A DNA stretch of 64,000 nucleotides. Source: Lentinula raphanica (taxonomy: Eukaryota; Basidiomycota; Agaricomycetes; Agaricales; Omphalotaceae). Numbering within the stretch: position 1 is the stretch's first letter; each line of letters starts with the position of its first letter. Positions 34,708 through 45,165 of this stretch are shown here, piece after piece. The position numbers were made by a program, and so were the translations under genes. The notes below the pieces were generated by a model. The model was not told the origin of the DNA and ran no database searches. It worked only from the letters and a program-made list of their open reading frames with translations. The DNA lies in contig JANVFP010000015.1 in NCBI GenBank assembly GCA_027919835.1, positions 372,001 through 436,000 on the forward strand, written 5' to 3'.

Positions 34708-36818
34708 ATGACTCCGTTTATTTATGACTCGACTCGTCTCGAAAATGAGTATATAAGAGGCCTTTCGAAAGGAGTCGTCTCTGATTTACTTTCTTCAATG
34801 CCTACTACTGACAAGAGTAAGAGTGCTAACTCTAGCCTCCTTAGATCAGACATAGTGGCGCTCTCCTCCATGCTCGATGGCGAGCAAATTGATCGTCCCC
34901 TAGGTTATTTTAACGAGCATGATCGTAAACTCTGCTTTTTGACTTGTCTCTCTACAATTCTCAACATCGGCGACGACAATTCTCCCGTACCGCAATCTGC
35001 TCATGCTGTTACCGGACAGATACACCCTGACACCATTGAATGTGTGGTATGCGTAGAAAACACCGGACAGAAGAATGATCCGTCGCCAATATTTCCCGCT
35101 TGTCGTTTGGAAGAGGTCAAAGGGATTCATGATTCTGTTCGCGGTGCTAAGCTACTGGAAACTTGGGACGAAGGCATTGATGATGACTTGAAGTAGGTTC
35201 ACAATCAAGTATGTCTGCGCACATTATGTATATTCTGACCAATGACAGTAAACGCAACTATACAATGAAGGAGCACTTGCGCGACGTCTTTCAGATACTC
35301 TCTTACCTCAGTACCTGCTCTCCGGACGATCTTTCGCCTCGTATGATTCAGTTCTCGCTTCTCATTCATCGCCGAGCTTTCAGAAAAATTGGTTGGCGTA
35401 TCCATGACTTTCGCGCTTCAAGCCGGTGGGGCAGATCACTGTTTCTCATCATGAGAGATGCTATTAAACAGTGTGAAACGGTGAAACCCAGTCCTGAATA
35501 TTCCATCAAGTTGGAACCTGAAGATTTTGGAATCCTGAATTCAGCTGGGTTTCCTTGTTTCGGAGAGCCCCCAAAGGAGACAAATTCGATGGCATTGCGC
35601 AAAGTCCAGGTCAATTCTCAAAATATCGGAGATTGGATTGATGGTTTCGTAGAATACTTTCACGAAATACAAAAACTATTCCCTCCTCCTGAAAACACGT
35701 CTGGTCCCATTCCGACTGGTGAACAAATCAGTATGGGAATACTCCACATTCGGTGTCTCAACAAATTGAAGCCTGTTATACAATTCATTGTGCAAATCCC
35801 GGAAGTGATCCTTGCTCTTTATCGATCTGGTATGTCTCTTAGACTCTGTCTTTCCATCAGAACGAGTTTTCAGGCTACTCTAGATAGTCAACGCGCTGAC
35901 AAGCTATCTATGACATCTGAGAATGCTCAGTTTGTCAAAAGCTTCAAATTCGAGTCACACGTCAACCACGCGAGGCAGAAACTTGCTTCCAAGGATGTGC
36001 AAGGATATCCTTCGGTGGTACAGGATAAGACAGAAAACGAGGGTGAGGAAGCTGATTACGAGCAAGAAGATAAAGACAAGGTCGAAAATGAAGTCGAAGG
36101 CGAGAAGGACGACCTGTTTCCCGTCGCGTTACTTGGTTTGTCCGGTAAGTATGCAATCGGGGTCAGTTTTGTATGAATCTTCTGATAACATTTTGAATCA
36201 AGGTTTACTACAGCCCATGTATGCAATAACCGCCTGGTTCATCTCTGTACGCTACCTTTCAACTCAAGCCCGTAGGCTTCTCAGTGGGAGAGAACCGAGG
36301 GTGAATCTTCTTCGCTGTCCCGAGGTCCAGCCGACAAAACACGACAATCAACTTGTACGAGTCGAGTTCGAAAATCTTTTCTCAGATCTACGCATGCTCG
36401 CCAGTGAAAAACAGCTGCAAACGCTGGCGGCTCGCTGCAGCAAGGCCAAAATCCATGCTGAGGCAGCACTCATGGCACGGGTTTATTGCAATGACAGCCC
36501 TCACAAAGTAATCTCCCCTGTTAGTATTGCTGCAGGGTCATTAATTGACCACTTCCCTTCAACCAGCTACTTGGCGAACATGTTGCTATTGCGGCTAGCA
36601 AAGAATGCTGTTACCTCTGTTGGTTGTTGCATCGAAAGCTCAACAAAAGAAAGCTCGTCAATGGAAGAAGGGACCTCAAGCCCAAATTCAGTTTACCTGG
36701 CACTCGCAATCAAATTCACGCTTGGACTCCACCTCTTGAGGTCCCGGAAGAGATATTGGTCAAGCTCCGCAAAGAGATGATTGCTATCGCCCAGGAAGTT
36801 GTTCGTAGATATCAGTGA
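34708..36818 (+). CDS. OTT_1508-like (AID/APOBEC-superfamily) deaminase domain protein
   Basis: This is a large fungal protein of unknown cellular role with a C-terminal zinc-dependent deaminase signature. ATG 34708 gives MTPFIYDSTRLENEYIRGLS; an upstream exon is possible. Most of the N-terminal 500 residues are helical with no domain I can name; an acidic stretch EEADYEQEDKDKVENEVEGE precedes the last domain. The domain reads LRMLASEKQLQTLAARCSKA, then KIHAEAALMARVYCNDSP with the His-Ala-Glu motif (zinc ligand plus catalytic Glu). After an intron comes LLGEHVAIAASKECCYLCWL, holding the Cys-x-x-Cys ligands, and HRKLNKRKLVNG and NQIHAWTPPLEVPEEILVKL, ending RRYQ. This H-A-E plus S-K-x-C-C-x-L-C pattern is that of the fungal OTT_1508 deaminases, which form lineage-specific expansions. 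The substrate is unknown. Divergent from VAM7. Confidence 0.75.
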
Positions 36819-37326
36819 CAGCTTTGACCCGGACGTCGGTTTCGACTGATCGGACATTTCAAGTAAACTTGAGCTTGAATTCGAGTTGGATGAGCCTGTT
36901 GCTTTTGAATCAGCGTAAGGGAGTTTTGAAGTTTGCAAAGAGGTTTTATCAGATGTCCGAAAGTTTTGGTATCAATGTGCAGTTCTATTCTGGATTGACA
37001 AACTTCAAAGGCGGTTCCTGGCTCTTGCACCGTAATGTTACACGAGAGCGGTAGGTTGTCATTTGATGACGGTTGGTGAAACAAACTGCATGCGAGCCAC
37101 AGATGACAAGTAGGTATCCAAGTTGGAAACTGAGAGGCGCTTACTTACCTGACGCAGAGAAGATTCTGATTCAGCAACACCGGAAATAACTAGTTTTGTA
37201 ACGGAATAACACATTGTTATGAACAAAGTAACTGTTATATGCTCAGTGGAAAAGGCCACTCAACTCACCTAACGATATAGAATGACTTATTTCTTGGGAT
37301 TCTGGATCTTCTTCGGCATAGTATGA
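36819..37326. other. Spacer holding a decayed methyltransferase fragment
   Basis: Between the deaminase gene and START-like copy 1. The only recognisable content is a remnant of the methyltransferase gene (37045-37165, listed separately). A short inverted repeat TTTGAAGTTTG / CAAACTTCAAA also occurs (near 36922 and 36999). Confidence 0.5.
37045..37165 (-). pseudogene. Degenerate fragment of SAM-methyltransferase gene
   Basis: On the plus strand the segment CGAGCCACAGATGA and, 40-odd bases on, TTACCTGACGCAGA match the intact methyltransferase gene at 38655-38726 (CGAGCCACAAATGA and TTACCTGACGTAGA). These are the 3' and 5' splice junctions of the intron after the LRQ codons. Flanking bases (GAG-x-G, GTC-x2-TTTG, TGAAA-x3-CT) also align in order. 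No long reading frame remains. Its position downstream of START-like copy 1 mirrors the intact pair, so it is the decayed methyltransferase of the second cassette. Confidence 0.6.
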
Positions 37327-37986
37327 TTACTTAGTACTACGTCCCTTCGCTTCCTCTATCACCTTATTTGCTAGCCGATCCAGCCCCTCAGCATGGGCTT
37401 TTGAAGTAGTGGCAAAGATGAACGGTTGAAACAAGAAGAAACACTGCACAAAGAGCATTGAGACGCTTGCCATGAAACTCGAGGTCGTGGTGGTGGAAGC
37501 GCCAAAGCGCCCTCTAGGTTCAAAAAGGTTCAAAAGTTTTTTGCTTACCCGACAGTTAAACTTTTCAGATATCTCTACGTCTTGGTTTTCCTCTTTTTGC
37601 TTTACCCTCCATTGTTCTGCAATCCTTGTCCCCATACCGGCCTCGACTACTGTGTCTGTACCGTCATCTGTAATTTCATGTATTATGAGAATGAGATGAC
37701 AATGAGTCTTGTTCAATATAACTCAACTTGTCGACTCGAAATTCACGGTATACGCAATAGGCAGTGTGAACAAGCCGAGAATGGGCAAGGCATCGTGTAT
37801 CGTGTACACAGTTGGCTTGGAGGGATCCAAAACTTCACACTTGGTCATCAAGGGATTTATACCAACCAACGCCGGAGGGTCGTGAAGAATTCGAAGTACG
37901 TCGTCTATTGTGACACCATCTGGAGCTGGAAAAGTTTTGACAAACGTTTTGGAAGTTTCAAGGAAAAAAGGCCATCCGGAGACCAT
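37327..37986 (-). CDS. START-like (DUF7053-type) protein, copy 1
   Basis: A protein of about 180 residues in three exons. Start at 37986: MVSGWPFFLETSKTFVKTFP, then APDGVTIDDVLRILHDPPAL, GINPLMTKCEVLDPSKPTVY, HDALPILGLFTLPIAYTVNF. Spliced on (ES/TNDGTDTVVEAGMGTR) to IAEQWRVKQKEENQDVEISE, KFNCR, and spliced again to CFFLFQPFIFATTSKAHAEG and LDRLANKVIEEAKGRSTK. The pattern (helix, a D-x-V-x(2)-L/I-H-x-P segment, then antiparallel strands with Q-W-R-V) is that of the fungal DUF7053 proteins, which appear to share the START/SRPBCC fold and might bind a lipid. The family identity is from memory of pattern and the fold is inferred. Copy 2 at 39610 has the same intron positions. Confidence 0.72.
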
Positions 37987-38306
37987 TACGGTGTCTGATG
38001 AGAAGAATTGGGATGAGAATAATGCACAACGTGGCGAACTTTATATTACGACTATTGATAGGCATCATTCGGCGCTGTACTGTACATTGTTATGTAGCAC
38101 GATGAGGCGACGCTGTTGGCCTTTTGCTGTAGCTCGCAGTGGAAGCTAGAGAATTGTGAAAAGAGGTATGAGAAGCAGAAATGGAGACTCTACGATGACC
38201 GTCTCGTGCTCATGAACATGTAAGTACTATGGGAGGAACCTAACCGTCTTCAGTGGGATGACTATGAAGTGACTATGTACCAACCTGCATCGTTAATGCG
38301 CCTCGT
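37987..38306. other. Spacer between START-like copy 1 and the methyltransferase
   Basis: It holds the promoter of START-like copy 1 and the 3' flank of the methyltransferase. No gene seen. Confidence 0.4.
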
Positions 38307-39519
38307 TCATTCTTTACGGAATCGAGAAGCACTGGCGATCACGAATCTGGCTCCTGCGCTGTAATATTGATACATGACAAACCCAAACAGCCACCACCCA
38401 AGACCCCTCGATTTCAGAAATGCCACAAAACCAGGAAACACGTCCTCGCTGACATCTTCGACTTTGACATCTTCGTAGCCTATTTGTTCCAGACAACGAA
38501 TATAGTCGTCTATGGATATAGCATTCTCTTGAGGCATGAGTTTCAGGACCCTACGGATAAGTCGAGCCCACGGGTTCATTGGCGGAGCATTAGAAAAACA
38601 AATGTCGGCGAGTGCGATTCGTCCGTTTGGCAGTAGTTGATGAAAAGACTATGTACGAGCCACAAATGAGTGAGTATGAAAACGCCTGTAGCATCTTGGA
38701 CAGCCGCTCGCCTTACCTGACGTAGAAACAGCTCCCTGGTTTGGAAATGATACGCACAGTCCAACGCCAAGATACTATTAAATCGGTTTGAGGTCGAGGA
38801 GGGATTGAGTGGATGTGCACTCAGACTGGTTTCCTGTCTATAGACTGCGTCACCGGCATGTAGGGAAATCTTTGTCTTCACAGAAGGAGTGATATGATTG
38901 ATTCGTTCAAGGGATCGCTTATGATGCAAAGGCATACTTGTGATGCCGGTTAGGTGCCTAGGACGTGGCACAGAGGGATGAGTTAGTAGTAGGATGAGGG
39001 ATTCGCCGGTGCCATAACCAACATCTGGCAACCAGGTATCAACATAGCCTTTGAGGATTGAGCGAAGACGCGCAACGTACCGAATACGTTCCCATCCTCC
39101 TGACACTGTGCGGCTCGGACGAGTTTCAATGCAAGGGCTGAACAGTGAAAGACATAGGGCAGAAGATTAAGATTGTCACCGTGGGGATCTCCGAATCCGA
39201 CTAACCTTGGCATGCATCCGGAAAGATATTTGTATCCTGTACGTCTCGCCTTCAATTCCAGTCCGATATTCGTGTTTGTAATGTTCACCTTCCAATAGCC
39301 CATGTTCAACCATTCAGTGACCGGTGGACTATTCGCGTCCTCCCCTTGCCTTTTGTTTAACGATAGATGGAATAAACCATACGGATCATTGGTTTTCGTG
39401 TTACGACGGCGATAGAGAAAACAGAGTAAGGCGACAGTTATAAGGAGCAAGCAGGTGGTATTGTAGAGGTTGGATGACTTCCTTGTTGACAATAAGGGTA
39501 TATGAGCGTGCAGGAACAT
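38307..39519 (-). CDS. Membrane-anchored SAM-dependent methyltransferase
   Basis: The start at 39519 gives MFLHAHIPLLSTRKSSNLYN followed by a transmembrane helix (TTCLLLITVALLCFLYRRR). Next are NDPYGLFHLSLNKRQG, TEWLNMGYWK, spliced to DTNIFPDACQALALKLVRAA and QCQEDGNVF. After another intron comes motif I, DVGYGTGESLILLLTHPSVP, the SAM-binding glycine loop. Then MPLHHKRSLERINHITPSVK, FNSILALDCAYHFQTRELFL and RQ, and after a short intron SFHQLLPNGRIALADICFSN. The C-terminus includes DYIRCLEQIGYEDVKVEDVS and FLKSRGLGWWLFGFVMYQYY. This is a class I methyltransferase resembling sterol/tocopherol type enzymes in gross layout; the substrate is unknown. It lies between two START-like genes on the same strand, suggesting a cassette, and a decayed second copy sits at 37045-37165. 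Confidence 0.82.
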
Positions 39520-39609
39520 GGATACTAAGCAAGAATGATTTCTAGTGACTGTACAATTGAGATATGTTCGACCAGAGAATACAGCTGACCACGACTGACC
39601 AGAACAAGA

Positions 39610-40296
39610 TTATTCGTTCAAAGTATCTTCCTTTGCTGCAGAGTTACGAGCCTTTGCTTTCGCTATCGCCTTTTCTGCTACTTTATCCAACAATCGAGCG
39701 TATGGTTCGGAAGCGGTGACCAGAGCAAATGGTCGAAACAAAAAGAAACACTATAAGATGCAATATTCAGTGCTTGAATTGAGGTGGTGGTGGTTACAGT
39801 GGAAGAGGAATTTAGAATTTAGGCGCTTACCCGACAATCGAACTTCATCAAAATCTCTACCTCTTGACTTTCCTCGTTCTGCTTCACTCTCCACTGTTGC
39901 GAAATTGTTATCCCCCGACCCGTTTCAAACTTCATGTCTGTACCATCATCTGTGGCCTTCCAGTCAATCCTGCTTGACCTCTCCCTAATTGCGAAAGATA
40001 TTAACTTAACTCGTCCACGAGGCTACTCCTTTCATCGTATACACCGTATGCGTGATTGTGAACAAGTTAAGAACAGCCAAAACTTCTTGTTTCGTACGCG
40101 TACGCGTATACACAATGGGCTTAGACGGATCTACAACATCGTCGGACTTGATGGTCACTGACGAATTTGGACCAGCTAAAGCAGGAGGATGGAGAACTTG
40201 GAGCACATCCTCGACGGAGATATTATCTGATGCTGGGATTGTTTTGACAAACGTCTTGGTATAGTGAAGAAAAAAGGGCCATCCAGCTGAGACCAT
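39610..40296 (-). CDS. START-like (DUF7053-type) protein, copy 2
   Basis: This is a paralogue of the gene at 37327 with the same three-exon structure. Start at 40296: MVSAGWPFFLHYTKTFVKTI, PASDNISVEDVLQVLHPPAL, DDVVDPSKPIVYTRTRTKQE. The exon carries an extra TACGCG repeat giving the TRTRT insertion. Then VLAVLNLFTITHTVYTMK, spliced via SWTN to DGTDMKFETGRGITISQQWR and VKQNEESQEVEILMKFDCR, then CFFLFRPFALVTASEPYARL, LDKVAEKAIAKAKARNSA and a TAA at 39612-39610. Shared landmarks with copy 1 are GWPFFL-x2-(S/Y)-KTFVKT, DPSKP-x-VYT, DGTD, QWRVKQ-x-E and CFFLF-PF. Substitution density suggests an old duplication with both copies under constraint. Confidence 0.72.
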
Positions 40297-40823
40297 CGTT
40301 GTGTTTGTTGTTGGGTTGGTGACGGACGGGAAAACTGATCTCCAGACCGGTTGTTGCACAGAACGTGTAAGTAACAGTATATGTCTATGGATTTCAATGT
40401 CCTTTCAATCTGACCTAGTGTAAGCGGGAACGAAGGCGCAAGCACAGCTTGAAAAGCTGTCAAATGAATCAATCTCGTCGTCTTGAACTCTGCCTGACAG
40501 ACCGGTGCTGGGCTCACAGAATGCACAACCAGAGCAATATATATTACAAGTCTGCAACGAGAGAGATGTTGATGATATCAAGATAGACGAACTCATGCGA
40601 TACCTGTACAGATGTAGTGGAATGATACATGAATAGAACAGGAAACACGGAAATAAAGCATTGCCAAGATAAAAGCAATTCCAAGGCGTATAGCCACGTC
40701 GATAACATCAACATGGTGACTAAAGATACAGCAAATAATTAGTTGGAGGCGTTTCTAGAACATGAGTTATACAGAGTCGTCATTCAGCGTTGCAACCTTC
40801 GGCCATGATAGAGCTCGAGATCT
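40297..40823. other. Spacer between START-like copy 2 and SNF4
   Basis: No convincing gene. A minus-strand open frame at 40405-40596 has Cys-rich content but no splice or domain support. Confidence 0.45.
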
Positions 40824-42301
40824 CTAAGCATTAGGTGTGGTGAAATTGGCCGGACTGGCAAGGACGTTGGAAGATGGGACGGACATAGCAGGCGTCTGCG
40901 TCTGTCGAGGTTCGTGTGTTTCATTGATGGTTCCGGCTCCCATGATATATCGCAGGACATCACTGAGCGTGATGATACCCAGCAAACGGCCTTTTCTACC
41001 ACCTTTCCTTTCCTCTTCCTGTGTTGCGAGTTGATTGAACATGATAAACATCAAAATTCAAGCACACTCACCTCTCCTTCCACGACAACAAGTCGATGTA
41101 CTCTCCGCTTCTTGATCAACTGTAGCAATGTACCGAGGGAATCTGATGCAGTACAAATGACGACTCCGGGAAAATCTAGTGATCTTTGCTTCAAAGCCTC
41201 CGATATGGTGAGGTCCAAAGATTGATACGAGCCAGAACGAACCAGCGTCTGATGACCAAATGTCCCGTGAGTAGATAATTCGGCGAGAAAACGAAGCCAT
41301 ACCATGACATCGACGGTTTCATAAAGATTGACGACGATCCCATCTTCGTTGATGATTGGCACAGCAGATATTGCAAGCTCAGAAAACATGTGAACAACGC
41401 TAAAGACGGTTGTATTCAATGTGGCAGTCGCAATCGGATGATAGGGGTTTTGTCCCTCAGGAACGTCATTCGGTGAGGGGTTGGCAACGTAGGTGCCAAT
41501 CTTGAGTCTTCGAAGAGAAAGATTGAGCTTTTGGATTTCTTGATGGCACTAGATATGGGTATTAGTAAAGTATTTGAGCAGAGGGAATAGATACTCGCAT
41601 TGATCGAGATGAATTTGAGTAGACGATACTGTGTCAAAGTAGATACAATGACTTCGTGCCCGGTATCAGAATCATAATCGAGAAGCGGTAACCTCCTTGC
41701 ATGAGTTTGAACTAGGACTTGAGCGGCTTCATATAGAGTATTATCCGGGTGTTTTCGGAGAAGTGGAGGTTGAGCGACTCCAAGTTCTATTTCGATTTCT
41801 ATAAAGAGACGTTAGAGCGTCGAACATGCAGTGCTTAGTGAGTATACCTCTCAGTTTCTCTAGACGTAGAGTCTCGACATCTTCACTTGCGGAGTCATAT
41901 GAAGAGGTGCGCCAGTAGTACTGGATGAGGTGGATGATATCGAGGACAGTGAGCATGCCCGCGAACTCGGATTTGTCACTATTCCAAAGAGGAGCCGATA
42001 CAACACCTGAGCAAAACAAAACAGGAATATTTTCAGCAGATGGCATCGATATCACAAGCAGAGACATACTATTCATGAGAAGGCACTGTAGAGCCCGTTT
42101 GACGCTGAGTTTCGTGTCAAGGACGATGAGACGAAAACTGATTGGGAAAGCGTCGTAGCATATTCGACCCTTCAAGAACGAGCGGATAGCTTGGAGAGCG
42201 CCATGATGACTGTCCTGCATAGGCGGTACATTGGACGCGGCTCTGCGCCTAGTAGATCCTCTGCGGACTGTAGGCGATGGGGGCAGGAGGCTGTTACTCA
42301 T
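40824..42301 (-). CDS. SNF4: AMP-activated protein kinase gamma subunit (Snf4)
   Basis: This is the regulatory subunit of the SNF1/AMPK complex, which senses adenylate charge. Start at 42301: MSNSLLPPSPTVRRGSTRRR, HGALQAIRSFLKGRICYDAF, RLIVLDTKLSVKRALQCLLM. The first CBS repeat includes VVSAPLWNSDKSEFAGMLTV and IQYYWRTSSYDSA. The linker is EIEIELGVAQPPLL. CBS2 reads AAQVLVQTHARRLPLLDYDS and STLTQYRLLKFISINC. CBS3 is NTTVFSVVHMFSELAISAVP with IINEDGIVVNLYETVDVM. CBS4 is SDSLGTLLQLIKKRRVHRLV and GIITLSDVLRYIMG, with a basic insert EEERKGGRKGR. The four CBS motifs and the family-specific LGVAQPP-type segment make the call secure. Several introns split it. It is head-to-head with SSH4 (125 bp). 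Confidence 0.93.
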
Positions 42302-42426
42302 GGAGGAACTCTAAGAGGGCGTGGGAATGAAACTGCTTTGTCAGCGAGCCAAGTTCAGCCAGCGGCCCGGCTGGTCCGGACCTATTACCCAGGATTACTC
42401 TCAGCGAACACTCACCAGTTCAAGTC

Positions 42427-44287
42427 ATGGCCGTTGACCAGAATCCAGCTAATGATCCTCAAGAATCAACTTGGCTGATACTTCTGCCTCTTCTCATTGT
42501 TCTCTCTACTTTCCTACTCCTTCTTCTTCTATTTCTAATATGTCTTTTGCTCATACGTCGGCGACGCGGCATCGTCTTGCGGGACAGCGATGGGCCAGTC
42601 GACATGAGTAGAGAAGAGCTCATCGAAAGCGATGGAGGCTTCGAGACCATGGAGACTCGCTGGTTGGAGGGTCTTACTGATGATGTTGCCCGTCGTGCCT
42701 ACATGCGAGCGAAAGGTCTGCCCGTATATCTAGTTCTATATCATCACCCGACTAATATTCTCCAAAGACTATCAACTACAATATCTACCCAACTCGCTCC
42801 CTACAGACATCACGCTATCACAATTTCTTTCTATTCAGGAGAAGGGCGTCTCTGCCTGGTCTTTCGAGCCAGACTTCGAGACCGTCAACTCGCTCTTGGT
42901 CCATGCTCGTACCGAGATCACTTTTCTACCAGACCCGGCATCGGCATCCTGTGTACAATCCAACTTACCGCTACCGAAACTCAACGAAGTCTACTACTGG
43001 GAGGTCAAAATGTTTGATCTTCCAGAGTCTACGAATGTTGCTATCGGACTCGCAACCAAACCTTATCCTTCTTTTCGTCTGCCGGGATTCAATCGTTACT
43101 CAATCGCCTATCACTCAAATGGAGACAAATCCCACAATTATCCATTCACCGCTCAGAATTTTGGGTCACCTCTGAAAGAAGGCGATGTGTTGGGTGTTGG
43201 CTATCGCCCGCGCTCAGGCACTGTGTTCTTCACTCGGAACGGACGGAAGATGGAGGATGCTTTCACCGGTTTGAACCGATGGAATCTTTTCCCTACCATT
43301 GGTGCAGACGGTCCTTGTAGTGTCCATGTCAACCTTGGCCAGGCCGGATTCGTCTTTGTCGAGGCCAACGTCAAGAAATGGGGACTGGCTCCGAGCGTGG
43401 GAACGTTGGCACCACCTCCAGCATACGGTAGTGAACGAGGAAGCATCTTACTCGATGTTGGTGGTCGCAGGCGTTCTTCCAGAGACCGTTCACCCTCTGG
43501 TACACCCGGGACATCATCGCCTACTTCCTCTCGTCGAACACATCGCTCCAGACGACCTCGGCTTAACAACGGTGATCCTATCGTATCATCTCCTTTACGA
43601 ACTGCCGAGCCTATCACACCGCCTCCCCCCATTACGCCCATAGATGAAGAACCCGGTGGAGGAAGTAATGTATCAACGTCTCCAAGATACATATCACCAA
43701 CTGATTTGCCATTCCATGCACCGCCCAACACCAACCTCCCTTTGTCTCCAGGCCCGCACAACGGTTTTGACTCTGATGATGATTATTCTTCAGTTGCGTC
43801 TACGTCTAGACCATCATCTCCTGATGCTGCAGGTGCGATTAACCCCTTCTCCACGCCTCGGCGTTTGCGTCGGTCCCTCACTCATTTGGCCGCATCCTTG
43901 TCCGGTTCAGGCGCAGAAACTTATATCCAGGTACACCCGCCTCCTGACTCTCCCTTGACTCCACCTCCGGTTACACCTAACCCACATGATATCCATTTGC
44001 AGGCCCTCACACGGTCGGATCATCGTCGAACAGGTAGTTCTGGCAGTCAAACGCCTTCGTCGGAGACGTTAGGAGACGGGAATAGGCTGAACTCATCCGA
44101 GTCTCTCTCTCGACGAGATCCTCCTGCCTATTCTCCTTTGGATGCTTTCACCTACGCGGATGGTGTGCATATTGACCTACCCGCTGAAGTCATATCTGCT
44201 GCCTTAGAAGGAAATACCTTACCAGCTAGTGTAATTGGTCATGGAAACGACTCGAGATCCAGTGGACGACGAAGTAGGAGACGGTGA
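42427..44287 (+). CDS. SSH4: SPRY-domain Rsp5 adaptor of endosomes (Ssh4/Ear1 type)
   Basis: Ssh4-type proteins recruit the ubiquitin ligase Rsp5 to vacuolar or endosomal membrane cargo. ATG 42427 begins MAVDQNPANDPQESTWLILL, followed by one strong TM helix (LIVLSTFLLLLLLFLICLLL) and RRRRG. A spliced segment GGFETMETRWLEGLTDDVAR leads to the SPRY domain: EITFLPDPASASCVQSNLPL, EVYYWEVKMFDLPESTNVAI, GLATKPYPSFRLPGFNRYSI, GDVLGVGYRPRSGTVFFTRN and FPTIGADGPCSVHVNLGQAG. The C-terminal tail is Ser/Pro-rich and contains PY motifs PPPAY (about 43417) and PPAY (about 44125), which bind Rsp5 WW domains. The second coding exon is long and uninterrupted. The first intron (GTATAT donor) is the only one needed. 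Confidence 0.9.
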
Positions 44288-44634
44288 AAATCAGTTCTAT
44301 GTTCTTTGGGCATCCACTATATAATGGTTCGTGTTGTATCTCTGTACATTCTTCTCGATCAAACTCAATTAAGGACATTTGTGGATCAGCTAAACACAGT
44401 ATCTAACCTCACAATGTTGTAATACAACCAGCCTATTCTGTTGTCCCATCAGAACATGGACATCGGTGTTGAAGCCTCCTCAGCTCTCCGGACCACACTG
44501 TAATTCCTATTTATCATATTATTAACAGAGACGATTATTATGACTATACAGTGCTTGTCCAAGATACAACAAAAAGGTAAGCTATTTGTTGAAGTACAAG
44601 GCTAATGCTCCCCGAAATCATGGTTGCAAGTTCT
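44288..44634. other. Convergent spacer downstream of SSH4
   Basis: This holds 3' flanks of SSH4 and of the one-TM protein at 44635, and may include the last exon of the latter (an acceptor at about 44592 or 44488 would extend it). No other gene. Confidence 0.4.
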
Positions 44635-45141
44635 TCAGTGAATGATCGTTAGCTTAATCAACATCTCGATGACCAACTTTAATGGGCATACCTTCTTGAC
44701 ATCTTCGCCTTTCGTTGCGTCCTCTGCCAATATATGCTTTGGGTGAAGAGACGACCGCTCCTGTCCAACGCCGCTCATTCGATAGGCTTCCATATCGTGT
44801 GAGATAACCCAACTCTCCGGCCTATTCACATTATGATCATCTCCATTTCGATTCTCCGCGTATTTCTCTTCTCCTTCTGCCGTCCTCTCAGGTGGCGCCG
44901 GCAAGCACGTACATCCCCAACTTCTCAGCTTTCTCCTTGGTCTTTTGGCGAGCAAAAGCCACACGACGAACGCTAGGACAAGCAGACTTAGGACTATCAA
45001 CACCCCAATCAGCCTGTGCCCTAACGATCCCGATTGCGCGAATGTCCTCGTCTCTCCTCCAGTGGAATTGGGTGTGGTGGCACCAGTGTCATCGGACATT
45101 GCTCTCAACTGAGGATGCAGTCTGGATATCATGCTTGCCAT
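44635..45141 (-). CDS. Single-pass membrane protein, unknown
   Basis: The start at 45141 gives MASMISRLHPQLRAMSDDTG (an upstream in-frame ATG at 45165 is possible). A Ser/Thr-rich lumenal or extracellular N-terminus leads to a TM helix LIGVLIVLSLLVLAFVVWLL, then a basic stop-transfer KRPRRKLRSWGC, a CTCLPAPPER segment and a polar tail through PESWVISHDMEAYRMSG and EDVKK. The unspliced frame continues to 44635; a GTATGC donor after EDVKK suggests a further short exon, so the C-terminus is uncertain. I recognise no family. A type I or II topology is not decidable. Confidence 0.55.
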   Translation of the reverse strand: MASMISRLHPQLRAMSDDTGATTPNSTGGETRTFAQSGSLGHRLIGVLIVLSLLVLAFVVWLLLAKRPRRKLRSWGCTCLPAPPERTAEGEEKYAENRNGDDHNVNRPESWVISHDMEAYRMSGVGQERSSLHPKHILAEDATKGEDVKKVCPLKLVIEMLIKLTIIH

Positions 45142-45165
45142 GTTCCGAGAAGGTGTAGAGTACAC

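Noticed and set aside
40050..40115. TACGCG repeats as Z-DNA-forming regulatory element
   Set aside because: They are inside the first coding exon of START-like copy 2 and encode the TRTRT insertion.
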